A stretch of DNA of 42,984 nucleotides from the NCBI GenBank assembly GCA_003539495.1, contig DPPB01000008.1:5551-48534 (forward strand), read 5' to 3'. The translations under genes were made by a program, and so were the position numbers. The stretch comes from Oscillibacter sp. (GTDB lineage: Bacteria; Bacillota; Clostridia; Oscillospirales; Oscillospiraceae). The notes under the pieces are model-generated. The model had not been told where the DNA came from. It did no database searches and saw nothing but the letters and a program-made list of their open reading frames with translations. Positions 23,764 to 31,356 of the stretch are shown piece by piece. Positions within the stretch are counted from its first letter, which is position 1, and each line of letters starts with the position of its first letter.

Positions 23764-25101
23764 ATGAACAACTATACCAATGAAAAAGAGCGCAGACTAT
23801 ATTTTGACGATCTGTGGGTCCGTCTGAAGCGGAGCTGGGTGCTGGTGCTTGCCATCACCCTGGTATTCGGCATTTTGGTGGACCTGCTGGGTTATATGCG
23901 CAGCAAAAACGGGAATGATTTACATATCGAGCAGACGGCGGAGGAGCTGCGTGCGCAGCTCACCCAGGACGAGCTGCAGGATGTGGAGTCCGTCCTGGAG
24001 TATAAGAGGCAGATCCGCTCGACCCAGGCGTATTTGGATGATTCTGTCCTGGTCAATTTGGATGCCATGTCCATCCCCACGGAGAAGCTGACCTTCCGGA
24101 TGTCCGCCGGTACCGGGGCTGCCCTGCGCAGCTGCTATGATGCGCTGACGGATCGTGCCTTTTTACAGAAGCTTGCGGGCAGCATCAGCTGGGAGAAGGA
24201 GCCTGCCTACCTGGGCGAGCTGATCGTGGTGGACCAGGTCAAGGCAGAGGAGACCAGTCTCCTGCCGTACCTGAACTGGGATGGCTATGTCTATATCTCT
24301 GTCTACGGCAAAACGGAGGAGCAGGCCCGGCAGATCGCCGATTATATCCGGGATTATCTCTCCACGGCTACGCTTATGGAGAGTGAGACCTGCACCCTGG
24401 TCAGCCGCACCCAGACCGTGACCATAAATACCGCCCTCCTGGGGGAAAAGGATCGGCTGACGGGGTCTCTGAATACCATCACCTCCACCTGCAATACCAA
24501 GCAGGCAGAGCTGAGCCGTACCCAGAAGGATCTCTTGGTCAAGGAGATGGAGGCGGAAGGCTTCCCCGCAGAGGATGTGTCCGGCGCAACAACACAGGCG
24601 CAGTCCGAGTCCATCCTCCAGCCCAAGTATCTCGCTTTGGGCCTGCTGTTTGGGCTGGTGCTGGGCGTACTGGTGGTGCTGCTGCGGTACCTGTTTTCCA
24701 AGAATATCCGCAGTGAAAAGGATCTGCGGGACCTGACGGGCCTGGATTATATCGTGCGCCTGGGGGACGACCCGCAGAACGCAGCCCTGCTTGCCATCTA
24801 CCTGCAGGTGCAGTGCGAAAAGAGCGGCTTGCATCAGGTGACGCTCCTGGCCGCCCGTGATCTGCTGCCCAAGGGTCAGCAGGCGGTGCAGGCCCTTATG
24901 GAGACACTGAGGCAGAGCGGCCTTGAGACCGCCTTCTGCACTTTGGACACCCAGGATCCCGCCATGCTGAAGCAGATCCTCTCCTCCCGGTGCGTCGTGC
25001 CCGTGGCGGAGATCGACAGAACGGACTGCGCCTCGGTGCAGCAGGAGATGAATATGTGCCGGCGGGATGAAATCCCCGTCCCGGCGGGCATCGTACTGTA
25101 A
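23764..25101 (+). CDS. Wzz-like chain-length/polysaccharide co-polymerase with a C-terminal domain lacking a P-loop
   Basis: A membrane protein of 445 residues with the co-polymerase layout: a short cytoplasmic start, TM1 (about 27-45), a large extracellular helical region including a QTAEELRAQLTQDELQDVES coil, and TM2 (about 289-310). About 130 cytoplasmic residues follow TM2. In tyrosine-kinase (BY-kinase) co-polymerases this position holds a Walker A ATPase. Here the region (VTLLAARDLLPKGQQAVQAL onward) resembles the fold's strand-helix pattern but has no GxxxxGKS/T and no C-terminal tyrosine cluster. It is probably a non-enzymatic regulator of polymer length. No separate BY-kinase is encoded in the operon. 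The start follows GGAAAGGAACAGCT. Confidence 0.75.
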   Translation: MNNYTNEKERRLYFDDLWVRLKRSWVLVLAITLVFGILVDLLGYMRSKNGNDLHIEQTAEELRAQLTQDELQDVESVLEYKRQIRSTQAYLDDSVLVNLDAMSIPTEKLTFRMSAGTGAALRSCYDALTDRAFLQKLAGSISWEKEPAYLGELIVVDQVKAEETSLLPYLNWDGYVYISVYGKTEEQARQIADYIRDYLSTATLMESETCTLVSRTQTVTINTALLGEKDRLTGSLNTITSTCNTKQAELSRTQKDLLVKEMEAEGFPAEDVSGATTQAQSESILQPKYLALGLLFGLVLGVLVVLLRYLFSKNIRSEKDLRDLTGLDYIVRLGDDPQNAALLAIYLQVQCEKSGLHQVTLLAARDLLPKGQQAVQALMETLRQSGLETAFCTLDTQDPAMLKQILSSRCVVPVAEIDRTDCASVQQEMNMCRRDEIPVPAGIVL

Positions 25102-25129
25102 GGGAGCCCCTATATTTTGTTGACACATC

Positions 25130-25166
25130 AAGCGCAGACCCGGCAAAGGCCGCCGGGCCTGCGCTT
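25130..25166 (+). terminator. Strong intergenic hairpin without U-tract
   Basis: AAGCGCAG (25130-25137) and CCCGGC (25139-25144) pair with GCCGGG (25152-25157) and CTGCGCTT (25159-25166), one A/C mismatch apart, across a 7-base loop. It is followed by GCCAAAAAG, not a T-run. It may attenuate or stabilise the operon mRNA between the Wzz-like gene and the last two genes rather than terminate it. A TTGACA at 25120-25125 has no matching -10. Confidence 0.4.
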
Positions 25167-25208
25167 GCCAAAAAGCCTTATAAATATCACCATGAGAGGA
25201 GCAAACCT

Positions 25209-26948
25209 ATGAATACCAACTGGAACGACCCCAATTTCCAGGGCTTCGGCGGCAAGAACCCCTTTGGCAGCAGACCCAAGAAGGCAAAGGCGCCCCGCAA
25301 GGCCGTCGGCACGCCCCTGGGCCGTACGGCTCTGAACCTGGCGGTGACGCTGCTGGTGGGCGCGGTATATTACTATGCGGAGCTGCCGGCCCTGAACCTG
25401 CACTCCGGAACACTGTATGTCTTTGTGATACTGCTGTGCGCCGTGTACTGCGGTATGGCTGTTCTCACCTCCGGCTTTCAGGGCTCCGGGGCCAAGGGCT
25501 ATTTCGGCTTCGTGAAAAAGCAGTGCAAGATCCCCCTTATCCTGACCTTGGCCCTGCTTGTCACAGCCATTGTAGGCAGCATTGTCGGCTGGAAGCTGCT
25601 TCGCGCCGACTCGTACCGGGACCTGCTGACCGTAGAGTCCGGCGATTTTGCCAGCGAGGTCCAGGAGATTTCTTTCGATCAGATCCCCATGCTGGACCGG
25701 GATTCTGCCTCCAAGCTGGGCAACCGCAAGCTGGGCGAGCTGGCGGATATGGTCTCCCAGTTCGAGGTGGACGATGACTATACCCAGATCAACTATAAGG
25801 GCCGCCCCGTCCGGGTCACGGCCCTGCGCTACGGCGATTGGATCAAGTGGCTGAATAACCGGCAAAGCGGCCTGCCCGCCTACCTCATCATCGACATGGT
25901 GACCCAGAATGTGGAGGTGGTGCGCCTGGAGCAGGGCATCCGCTATACCACGGCGGAGCATTTTGGCCGCAATCTCAACCGCCATCTCCGCTTCCACTAT
26001 CCCACCTATATCTTCGATTCCCCCGCCTTTGAGATCGACGAGGAGGGCAACCCCTACTGGGTCTGCCCACGGATCACCAATACCATCGGCCTCTTTGGCG
26101 GCACGGATGTGCTGGGCGCGGTGCTGGTGAACGCCATCACCGGCGAGACGGAGTACTATAAGGTGGGCGACATCCCCACCTGGGTAGACCATGTGTATAA
26201 CGCCGACCTCATTATCAGCCAGTATGATAATCACGGCCGCTATATCCACGGCTTCATCAACTCTCTGTTCGGCCAGCGGGACGTCACCGTCACCACCGAG
26301 GGCTATAACTATATTGCCCTCAATGACGATGTGTATATGTATACCGGTATTACCTCCGTGGTATCCGATGAGTCCAACGTGGGCTTCATCCTGTCCAACC
26401 AGCGCACAAAGGAGACCCGTTTTTACTCCGTAGCCGGAGCCGAGGAGTATTCTGCCATGGATTCTGCCCGGGGCCAGGTGCAGCAGATGAACTACACCGC
26501 CACCTTCCCCCTGCTTCTGAACATCGCCGATCAGCCCAGCTATTTCATGGCTCTGAAGGATGCAGCAGGCCTGGTGAAGATGTACGCCATGGTCAATGTC
26601 AGCCAGTATCAAATTGTAGCCACCGGTGCCACGGTGGCGGATTGCGAGAGCAATTACCGTCTCATGCTGGCCCGCAACGGCCTCATTGATCAGGGCGATA
26701 CCGATATTACCCCCTCCGGCCAGGGCCAGGTCACCGGCACCATTGCCGAGATCCGCTCCGCCGTGGTGGATGGCAATACCTGGTACTACCTGCGCCTGCA
26801 GGACGGCACGGTTTACTACGCTATTTCCGCCGCCGATGATAAAAATGCCGTCATCCTCTCCGTGGGCGATTCCGTCACCATCACCTTTACCGAGGGTGAC
26901 GAGCGGATCCTCTCCGCCTATTCTGTGACGGCGGCCAAGGCCGGGTAA
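25209..26948 (+). CDS. Large membrane-anchored protein of unknown function
   Basis: I do not recognise a characterised family. The 579-residue protein has a Gly/Asn/Lys-rich cytoplasmic N-terminus (about 1-35) and three hydrophobic segments (about 36-57, 63-83 and 108-131). A long region, probably extracellular, fills the rest (about 135-579). This part is rich in acidic and aromatic residues and contains repeated strand-like blocks (for example YWVCPRITNTIGLFGGTDV and YMYTGITSVVSDESNVGFIL). It ends in a small beta-rich module resembling an OB-fold (TGTIAEIRSAVVDGNTWYYL, then VILSVGDSVTITF). A good AGAGGAG site precedes the ATG. Operon position suggests a role at the cell surface with the polymer, which is inference only. 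Confidence 0.75.
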   Translation: MNTNWNDPNFQGFGGKNPFGSRPKKAKAPRKAVGTPLGRTALNLAVTLLVGAVYYYAELPALNLHSGTLYVFVILLCAVYCGMAVLTSGFQGSGAKGYFGFVKKQCKIPLILTLALLVTAIVGSIVGWKLLRADSYRDLLTVESGDFASEVQEISFDQIPMLDRDSASKLGNRKLGELADMVSQFEVDDDYTQINYKGRPVRVTALRYGDWIKWLNNRQSGLPAYLIIDMVTQNVEVVRLEQGIRYTTAEHFGRNLNRHLRFHYPTYIFDSPAFEIDEEGNPYWVCPRITNTIGLFGGTDVLGAVLVNAITGETEYYKVGDIPTWVDHVYNADLIISQYDNHGRYIHGFINSLFGQRDVTVTTEGYNYIALNDDVYMYTGITSVVSDESNVGFILSNQRTKETRFYSVAGAEEYSAMDSARGQVQQMNYTATFPLLLNIADQPSYFMALKDAAGLVKMYAMVNVSQYQIVATGATVADCESNYRLMLARNGLIDQGDTDITPSGQGQVTGTIAEIRSAVVDGNTWYYLRLQDGTVYYAISAADDKNAVILSVGDSVTITFTEGDERILSAYSVTAAKAG

Positions 26949-26959
26949 GGGGCGGCATT

Positions 26960-27508
26960 ATGCTGGAGTTTATTCAAAGCGCGGATTGGTCCATCCTCCA
27001 CTGGATCCAGGAGAACCTCCGCTGCGGCGCGCTGGACGCCCTCTTGCCCAAGCTTACCCTTTTGGGGGAGGCGGGGGCCATCTGGATCGCCGTCGCCATG
27101 GGGCTGCTGCTCACCAAGAAATACAGGAAATACGGCATCTGCCTGAGCCTGGCGTTGGTGGCGGGGCTGCTGATCTGTAATGTGGGGCTGAAGAATATCG
27201 TGGCCCGTCCCCGGCCCTGCTGGCTGGAGAGTATCGACCTGCTGGTAAAAAATCCCAGGGACTATTCCTTCCCCTCGGGACATACCTGGTCCGCCGTGGC
27301 CGGGGCCTGGGTTGCCACGGCCGCCAACCGGAGGTTCGGCTATGCGGCCATCCCTCTGGCGGCAGCACTGGCCTTTTCCCGGCTGTACCTGTTTGTGCAT
27401 TTCCCGTCGGATGTGCTGGCGGGGGCTCTTATGGGCGCGCTGTTGGGCCTTTTGGCTGCGGCGCTGCAAAAGCGCCTGCCCGGCAAACCCTGCCGGTGTG
27501 AAAGCTGA
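26960..27508 (+). CDS. PAP2-family membrane phosphatase
   Basis: A 182-residue integral membrane phosphatase with the three-part PAP2 acid-phosphatase signature: KNIVARPRP (about 77-85), PSGHTWS (about 104-110) with the catalytic His, and RLYLFVHFPSDVLAG (about 140-154) with the second His and Asp. Hydrophobic segments between the motifs fit the usual six-helix topology. In this setting it probably dephosphorylates undecaprenyl pyrophosphate released by the polymerase or ligase steps, complementing the UppP enzyme at 6909. Phosphatidic acid or phosphatidylglycerophosphate are alternatives. It is the last gene of the operon, 11 bases after the preceding stop, and is followed by a strong terminator. 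Confidence 0.9.
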   Translation: MLEFIQSADWSILHWIQENLRCGALDALLPKLTLLGEAGAIWIAVAMGLLLTKKYRKYGICLSLALVAGLLICNVGLKNIVARPRPCWLESIDLLVKNPRDYSFPSGHTWSAVAGAWVATAANRRFGYAAIPLAAALAFSRLYLFVHFPSDVLAGALMGALLGLLAAALQKRLPGKPCRCES

Positions 27509-27511
27509 ATC

Positions 27512-27548
27512 CAGCGCCCCTCCGGCATTGCCGGAGGGGTGCTGTTTT
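27512..27548 (+). terminator. Terminator of the polysaccharide operon
   Basis: A 15-bp stem with a G-U pair (27512-27526 against 27530-27544), with core CCCCTCCGGC/GCCGGAGGGG and a 3-base loop, followed by TTTT. It lies just after the PAP2 stop codon. Confidence 0.85.
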
Positions 27549-27690
27549 CGGGAAAACCTGTAATGATACATTTTTTCACAAAAAAAGTCCTATGCAACCG
27601 GAGAAAAATGCGATAAAATAGGAGTATAAGGCACAGCGGAGCGGCTGGGGCCGCCCGCAATTCCATCCTGCGGAGCAAAGGAGATTAATT

Positions 27691-27882
27691 ATGGGGAAAA
27701 AACTGTATAAATCCAACAAGAATAAAATGCTGGACGGCGTGTGCGGCGGCATTGCGGAGTATTTTAATATTGACCCCACCCTCGTCCGTTTGGGCTGGGT
27801 GGTGTTCTGCGCCTTAGGCGGCAGCGGTGTGCTGGCTTATATTGTCGCTGCACTCATCATCCCCCGGGACCCGGAGTGCTGA
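27691..27882 (+). CDS. Small PspC-domain membrane protein
   Basis: A 63-residue protein consisting of a single PspC domain. The N-terminal half has KLYKSNKNKMLDGVCGGIAE and YFNIDPTLVRLGWVV, the domain's hallmark. The C-terminal half is one hydrophobic segment (VVFCALGGSGVLAYIVAALII) closing with PRDPE. PspC proteins are linked to envelope-stress responses in proteobacteria, while short stand-alone versions in Firmicutes have no settled role. GGAGCAAAGGAG precedes the ATG. A weak promoter candidate (-10 TAAAAT at 27614-27619) lies upstream. The gene stands alone between two terminators. Confidence 0.9.
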   Translation: MGKKLYKSNKNKMLDGVCGGIAEYFNIDPTLVRLGWVVFCALGGSGVLAYIVAALIIPRDPEC

Positions 27883-27900
27883 TCCGAAACAAAACCGAAA

Positions 27901-27933
27901 AAGGGGCGTGCCCACTGCGGCACGCCCCTTTTT
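27901..27933 (+). terminator. Terminator of the PspC gene
   Basis: A 12-bp stem AAGGGGCGTGCC/GGCACGCCCCTT with a 6-base loop and trailing T-run, 18 bases after the stop codon. Confidence 0.9.
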
Positions 27934-27988
27934 GCGAATCTACCAAATGCAGGGGACGTTTTTCTGTGAAAATTATAGATTATTTTCC

Positions 27989-28017
27989 TTTACATCAGCG
28001 GTTAAAAGTGCTAAAGT
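27989..28017 (+). promoter_or_regulatory. Promoter of the T-box-controlled lyase transcript
   Basis: TTTACA (27989-27994), 17-base spacer, TAAAGT (28012-28017). The predicted start near 28024 lies just before the first T-box helix. Confidence 0.55.
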
Positions 28018-28035
28018 AAACACGATCAGATTAGG

Positions 28036-28302
28036 AGCGATGACGGACACCCAGTAAGACGCTGCCGCGATCTTATGCAGAGAGCTGCCGGCCGGTGCAA
28101 GGCAGATAAGAGGCGGCGTCCCAATTACGGTCCCGAGCTGCACCCCGAACCCCCATGGGGCAGTAGGCGGTGCCGGGCGCGCCCGATACAGCGCTGCGGA
28201 CATGATTGTGTCCCATAAGGCCGCGCAGGCGGCAAACTGAGGTGGTACCGCGGGTTTTTACTCGCCCTCTGTGTCTTAGGACATAGGGGGCGTTTTTGTT
28301 TT
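28036..28302 (+). promoter_or_regulatory. T-box leader, specifier read as UAC (tyrosine)
   Basis: The canonical antiterminator sequence is present as AACTGAGGTGGTACCGCGG (28235-28253), with UGGU to pair with an ACCA tRNA end. A terminator stem CGCCCTCTGTGTC/GACATAGGGGGCG (28263-28275 and 28280-28292) with a U-run follows. In stem I, AGC/GCT plus GATGA and CGA form the basal kink-turn, and GGAC (28045-28048) pairs with GTCC (28130-28133). GACGCTGCC (28058-28066) pairs with GGCGGCGTC (28112-28120), and AGAGAG with GGTGCAA lies in the distal part. Between these helices the 3' side reads CCAATTACG. By alignment with known leaders the specifier is TAC at 28126-28128, after an S-turn AGTA at 28053-28056. 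Uncharged tRNA-Tyr would therefore switch the downstream gene on. The T-box call is firm; the codon assignment is by eye. Confidence 0.9.
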
Positions 28303-28315
28303 CCGGAGGAGAGAA

Positions 28316-28363
28316 ATGAAAATGTATACTTTAAGCAGACGATACCCACCCGTGGTGGGATAA
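28316..28363 (+). CDS. 15-residue leader peptide between T-box and lyase gene
   Basis: The reading frame MKMYTLSRRYPPVVG has an excellent ribosome binding site (GGAGGA, 28305-28310, 5 bases before ATG). It begins 14 bases after the T-box terminator U-run, so it is translated only from read-through transcripts. It contains two Tyr codons (TAT, TAC) and a Tyr-Pro-Pro sequence that could slow ribosomes. Its last codons lie in a hairpin CCCACC-CGT-GGTGGG (28345-28359). A second hairpin AATGCG/CGCATT (28382-28405) follows before the lyase gene. I infer a regulatory uORF; a functional micropeptide is also possible. No homologue search was made. Confidence 0.6.
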   Translation: MKMYTLSRRYPPVVG

Positions 28364-28467
28364 AGTGAGAAACATACAGAAAATGCGGCTTTTTTCAAAC
28401 GCATTATTGAGCTTGCCGCCTGCAATCTACAAATTTTTTTGAACAGCTTAAAAGGAGGGGCCCTACA

Positions 28468-29916
28468 ATGCCTGCAATTACATTTTACAAACACGAACCC
28501 ATCCCCATGGAAATGCACAAGGTAAAGATCGTCCAGCAGCTGCAGCTGCTGCCCACGGCCCAGCGCCTGCAAAAGATGCAGCAGGCGGGCTTCAATACCT
28601 TCCAGCTTCATAACGGGGATATCTTTCTGGATATGCTCACGGATTCCGGGGTCAACGCCATGTCCGATCTCCAACAATCCGCCATGCTCCGGGCCGATGA
28701 TGCCTACGCCGGCTCTGAGACCTTTTTCCGTATGCGCGATAAGCTGGAGGAGCTGTTCGGCATACCCTTCTGCCTGCCGGCCCATCAGGGCCGCGCCTGC
28801 GAGAATATTCTGGCCACCCGCTTTGTAAAGCCCGGCAGCTGCGTTATTATGAACTATCATTTTACCACCGCCAAGGCCCATATCACCCGCCTGGGCGGCC
28901 GGGTGGAGGAGCTGGTGCGTGCCGAGGGCCTGGTGAGTAAGAGCAGCCTGCCCTTTAAGGGCAATATCGATTTGGACGCCCTGGAGGCATGCATTCAGCG
29001 GGAAACACCGGCAAACATCCCCTTTGTGCGTCTGGAGGCCGGTACCAACCTCATCGGCGGCCAACCCATATCCTTTGCCAATATGCAGGCCGCCACGGCC
29101 ATCTGCCGCCGCCACGGTATCCTGACGGTGCTGGATGCCTCCCTGCTGCAGGACAATCTTTACTTTATCAAGACCCGCGAGGCGGAGATGAAGGACCTGT
29201 CCATCCGAGAGATCACCCGCAGGATCGCGGATCAGTTTGACATCATTTATTTCTCCGCCCGTAAGTTTGGCTTTGCCCGGGGCGGCGCCATCCTTGTGCG
29301 GGATGAGGAATTGTTCCGGTCTATGGAGGACCTGATCCCCATGTTTGAGGGCTTTCTCACCTATGGCGGCATGTCCGTAAAGGAGATGGAGGCCATGACC
29401 GTGGGCTTCGAGGAGAGTATGAATATGGATGTCATCTCCCAGGGCCCCCAGTTCATCGACTACTGCGTGGATAGGCTTTCGGAGTACGGCGTGCCCGTCA
29501 TCACTCCCGGCGGCGGCTTGGGCGCGCATATTGATGTGAAGGAATTTCTGCCCCATGTCCCCCAAGCGGAGTATTCTGCCTGCGCTTTGGCCTGCGCCCT
29601 GTACATCTGCGGCGGCATCCGGGGTATGGAGCGGGGCACTCTGTCTGAGGAGCGGGAGCCGGACGGCACGGAGCGCATCGCCTCCATGGAGCTGCTGCGC
29701 CTGGCCTTCCCGAGACGGGTGTTTACTCTATCCCAGACGGAGTATGTCATTGACCGGGTGAAGTGGCTCTTTGATCACCGGGATCTGGTGGGCGGCCTGC
29801 GGTTCGTCCATGAGCCGGCTACTCTGCGCTTTTTCACCGGTGTGCTGGAGCCCACCACCGATTGGCCGGAGAAGTTGGCTGCTGCCTACAGGGCCGACTT
29901 CGGCGACGAGCAGTAA
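28468..29916 (+). CDS. Divergent tryptophanase/tyrosine phenol-lyase family PLP enzyme
   Basis: A 482-residue fold-type I PLP enzyme of the beta-eliminating lyase family. Family hallmarks are MEMHKVKIVQQL, GFNTFQLHNGDIFLDMLTDSG, DDAYAGSETFF and PAHQGRACEN (where TnaA has PTHQGRGAE). The cofactor lysine lies in FSARKFGFARGG, near residue 269, and LRLAFPRRVFT is near residue 411. Differences from memory of TnaA/TPL are notable: the KKDG after the lysine region is KFGF, and the usual T-H-M-D after the PRR segment is S-Q-T-E. The substrate may therefore not be tryptophan. Family enzymes cleave Trp to indole or Tyr to phenol, plus pyruvate and ammonia, and TPL is reversible. AAAGGAGG precedes the ATG, and a tyrosine-type T-box lies upstream. 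Confidence 0.85.
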   Translation: MPAITFYKHEPIPMEMHKVKIVQQLQLLPTAQRLQKMQQAGFNTFQLHNGDIFLDMLTDSGVNAMSDLQQSAMLRADDAYAGSETFFRMRDKLEELFGIPFCLPAHQGRACENILATRFVKPGSCVIMNYHFTTAKAHITRLGGRVEELVRAEGLVSKSSLPFKGNIDLDALEACIQRETPANIPFVRLEAGTNLIGGQPISFANMQAATAICRRHGILTVLDASLLQDNLYFIKTREAEMKDLSIREITRRIADQFDIIYFSARKFGFARGGAILVRDEELFRSMEDLIPMFEGFLTYGGMSVKEMEAMTVGFEESMNMDVISQGPQFIDYCVDRLSEYGVPVITPGGGLGAHIDVKEFLPHVPQAEYSACALACALYICGGIRGMERGTLSEEREPDGTERIASMELLRLAFPRRVFTLSQTEYVIDRVKWLFDHRDLVGGLRFVHEPATLRFFTGVLEPTTDWPEKLAAAYRADFGDEQ

Positions 29917-29934
29917 ATCTTTTTTCAAAAGCAG

Positions 29935-29976
29935 CACCGCCGCAGACCCTGCGCAGGGTCTGCGGCGGTGTTTGGC
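29935..29976. terminator. Long-stem terminator between lyase and MATE genes
   Basis: An almost perfect 36-base palindrome (CACCGCCGCAGACCCTGC followed by its complement, 29935-29970) and a T-rich tail. It ends the lyase transcript and lies 8 bases before the stop of the convergent MATE gene, so it can serve both. Confidence 0.85.
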
Positions 29977-29978
29977 TT

Positions 29979-31319
29979 TCAGTAGGAATACTTTTTCCGC
30001 TTTAGCAGCAGGAAGATGGCCGAGAGCACCACGGCCATAAACTCAGCTACCACAATGGACATCCATATGCCCGTCAGCTCCCAGAGCTTGGGCAGCAGCA
30101 GTACGGCAGCCACCTGGAACACCATCGTCCGCAAAAAAGCGATGAGGGCGGAGGTGAGCCCATCGCTGAGGGCTGTAAAAAAGCCCGAGGCATAGATGGC
30201 GTAGCCCATGAATAAAAAAGACAGGCCGAAAATGCGAAAGCCCGAGGCGGTCATGTGCATCAGGTCCGGGTCGTAGCCCACAAAGATTTTCGACAGCGGC
30301 AGGGCCAGTGCCTGGGACGATAGCACCATGGCCGCACCGAACAGGCCGATCATCCGCAGGCTTTTGCGCAGCAGGCTTTGCAGCTCCCCATGGTTCCGGG
30401 CGCCGAAATGGAAGGATACAATGGGCGCTGCGCCGATGGAGTAGCCGATGAACGCAGCGGAGAAGATCATGCTCACATACATCATCACTCCATAGGCCGC
30501 CACGCCGTCCTCTCCGGCGAAATGCAGCAGCTGCAGGTTATAGAGCATACTCACCAGGCTCATGGCGATGTTGCTCATAAACTCTGAGGAGCCGTTGGTG
30601 CAGGCCTGGAGGATCACCTTGCCATCCGGGCGGCATCGCCCCAGGCGCAGCAGGCTGCTGTTCTTCCGGCCAAAGTAGAGCAGCGGCACGCCGCCGCCCA
30701 CCACTTGGCTCAAAGCCGAGGCGGCCGCTGCGCCGGCCAGCTTGTATTCCTGAGGCAGGGCCATCACCAGCACTGCATCCAGCACCATGTTTGTGATGCC
30801 CGAGGCCACCGTGACCAAAAGACCCAGCCGGGGCTTTTCGGCGGTGGTACAAAAGGCCTGAAACAGCATCTGCAGCACGTTGAACGGTAGGGCCAGCAGG
30901 ATGATGCGGGTATAGATCACGGCGTTTTCTAGCATAGCACCTTGGCCGCCCAGAAGCGCTATCACAGGCCGGGCAAACACAATGCCCAACACCGCCAGCA
31001 CCGCGCCCACCGCCGCCGCCACGTATACGAACAGGGAAAAGCACCGGTTGGCCCGGTCCCTGTCCCCCTCGCCAAAGGACTTGGCCACGATGGCCGAGCC
31101 GCCGGTGCCGAACATAAGTCCCACTGTAGACAGGATCATGAGAAACGGCCAGGCCAGATTTACGGCGGCAAAGGGGGTCTTGCCGGCAAAGTTGGACACG
31201 AAGAATCCGTCCACCACCCCATAGATGGAGGTGAAGATCATCATGCCGATGGACGGCAGGGTAAAGCGGATCAGCCGCCCATAGGTAAAGTGATCTGATA
31301 ACTGAATTCTGTCTTTCAT
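29979..31319 (-). CDS. MATE family efflux transporter
   Basis: A 446-residue, 12-helix multidrug/toxin extrusion protein driven by Na+ or H+. The two MatE halves are visible: residues about 17-180 start RFTLPSIGMMIFTSIYGVVD and the second half starts near 240 (EFMSNIAMSLVSMLYNLQLL). Features such as GTGGSAIVAKSFGEGD and YSIGAAPIVSFHFGARN match Firmicutes MATE proteins. The ATG at 31319 follows CAGGAG; the longer upstream frame extends into the MarR gene region and was discarded. It lies 37 bases behind a MarR regulator on the same strand, an arrangement typical of drug-inducible efflux operons. Substrates are unknown. Confidence 0.92.
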   Translation of the reverse strand: MKDRIQLSDHFTYGRLIRFTLPSIGMMIFTSIYGVVDGFFVSNFAGKTPFAAVNLAWPFLMILSTVGLMFGTGGSAIVAKSFGEGDRDRANRCFSLFVYVAAAVGAVLAVLGIVFARPVIALLGGQGAMLENAVIYTRIILLALPFNVLQMLFQAFCTTAEKPRLGLLVTVASGITNMVLDAVLVMALPQEYKLAGAAAASALSQVVGGGVPLLYFGRKNSSLLRLGRCRPDGKVILQACTNGSSEFMSNIAMSLVSMLYNLQLLHFAGEDGVAAYGVMMYVSMIFSAAFIGYSIGAAPIVSFHFGARNHGELQSLLRKSLRMIGLFGAAMVLSSQALALPLSKIFVGYDPDLMHMTASGFRIFGLSFLFMGYAIYASGFFTALSDGLTSALIAFLRTMVFQVAAVLLLPKLWELTGIWMSIVVAEFMAVVLSAIFLLLKRKKYSY

Positions 31320-31356
31320 AGTTTCTCCTGTATCGGCAGTGGCTCTGGCCGCCGGA

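Noticed and set aside
25120..25148. TTGACA upstream of the 579-residue protein gene as an internal promoter
   Set aside because: No acceptable -10 lies 16-18 bases downstream, and the sequence there is part of a stable hairpin.
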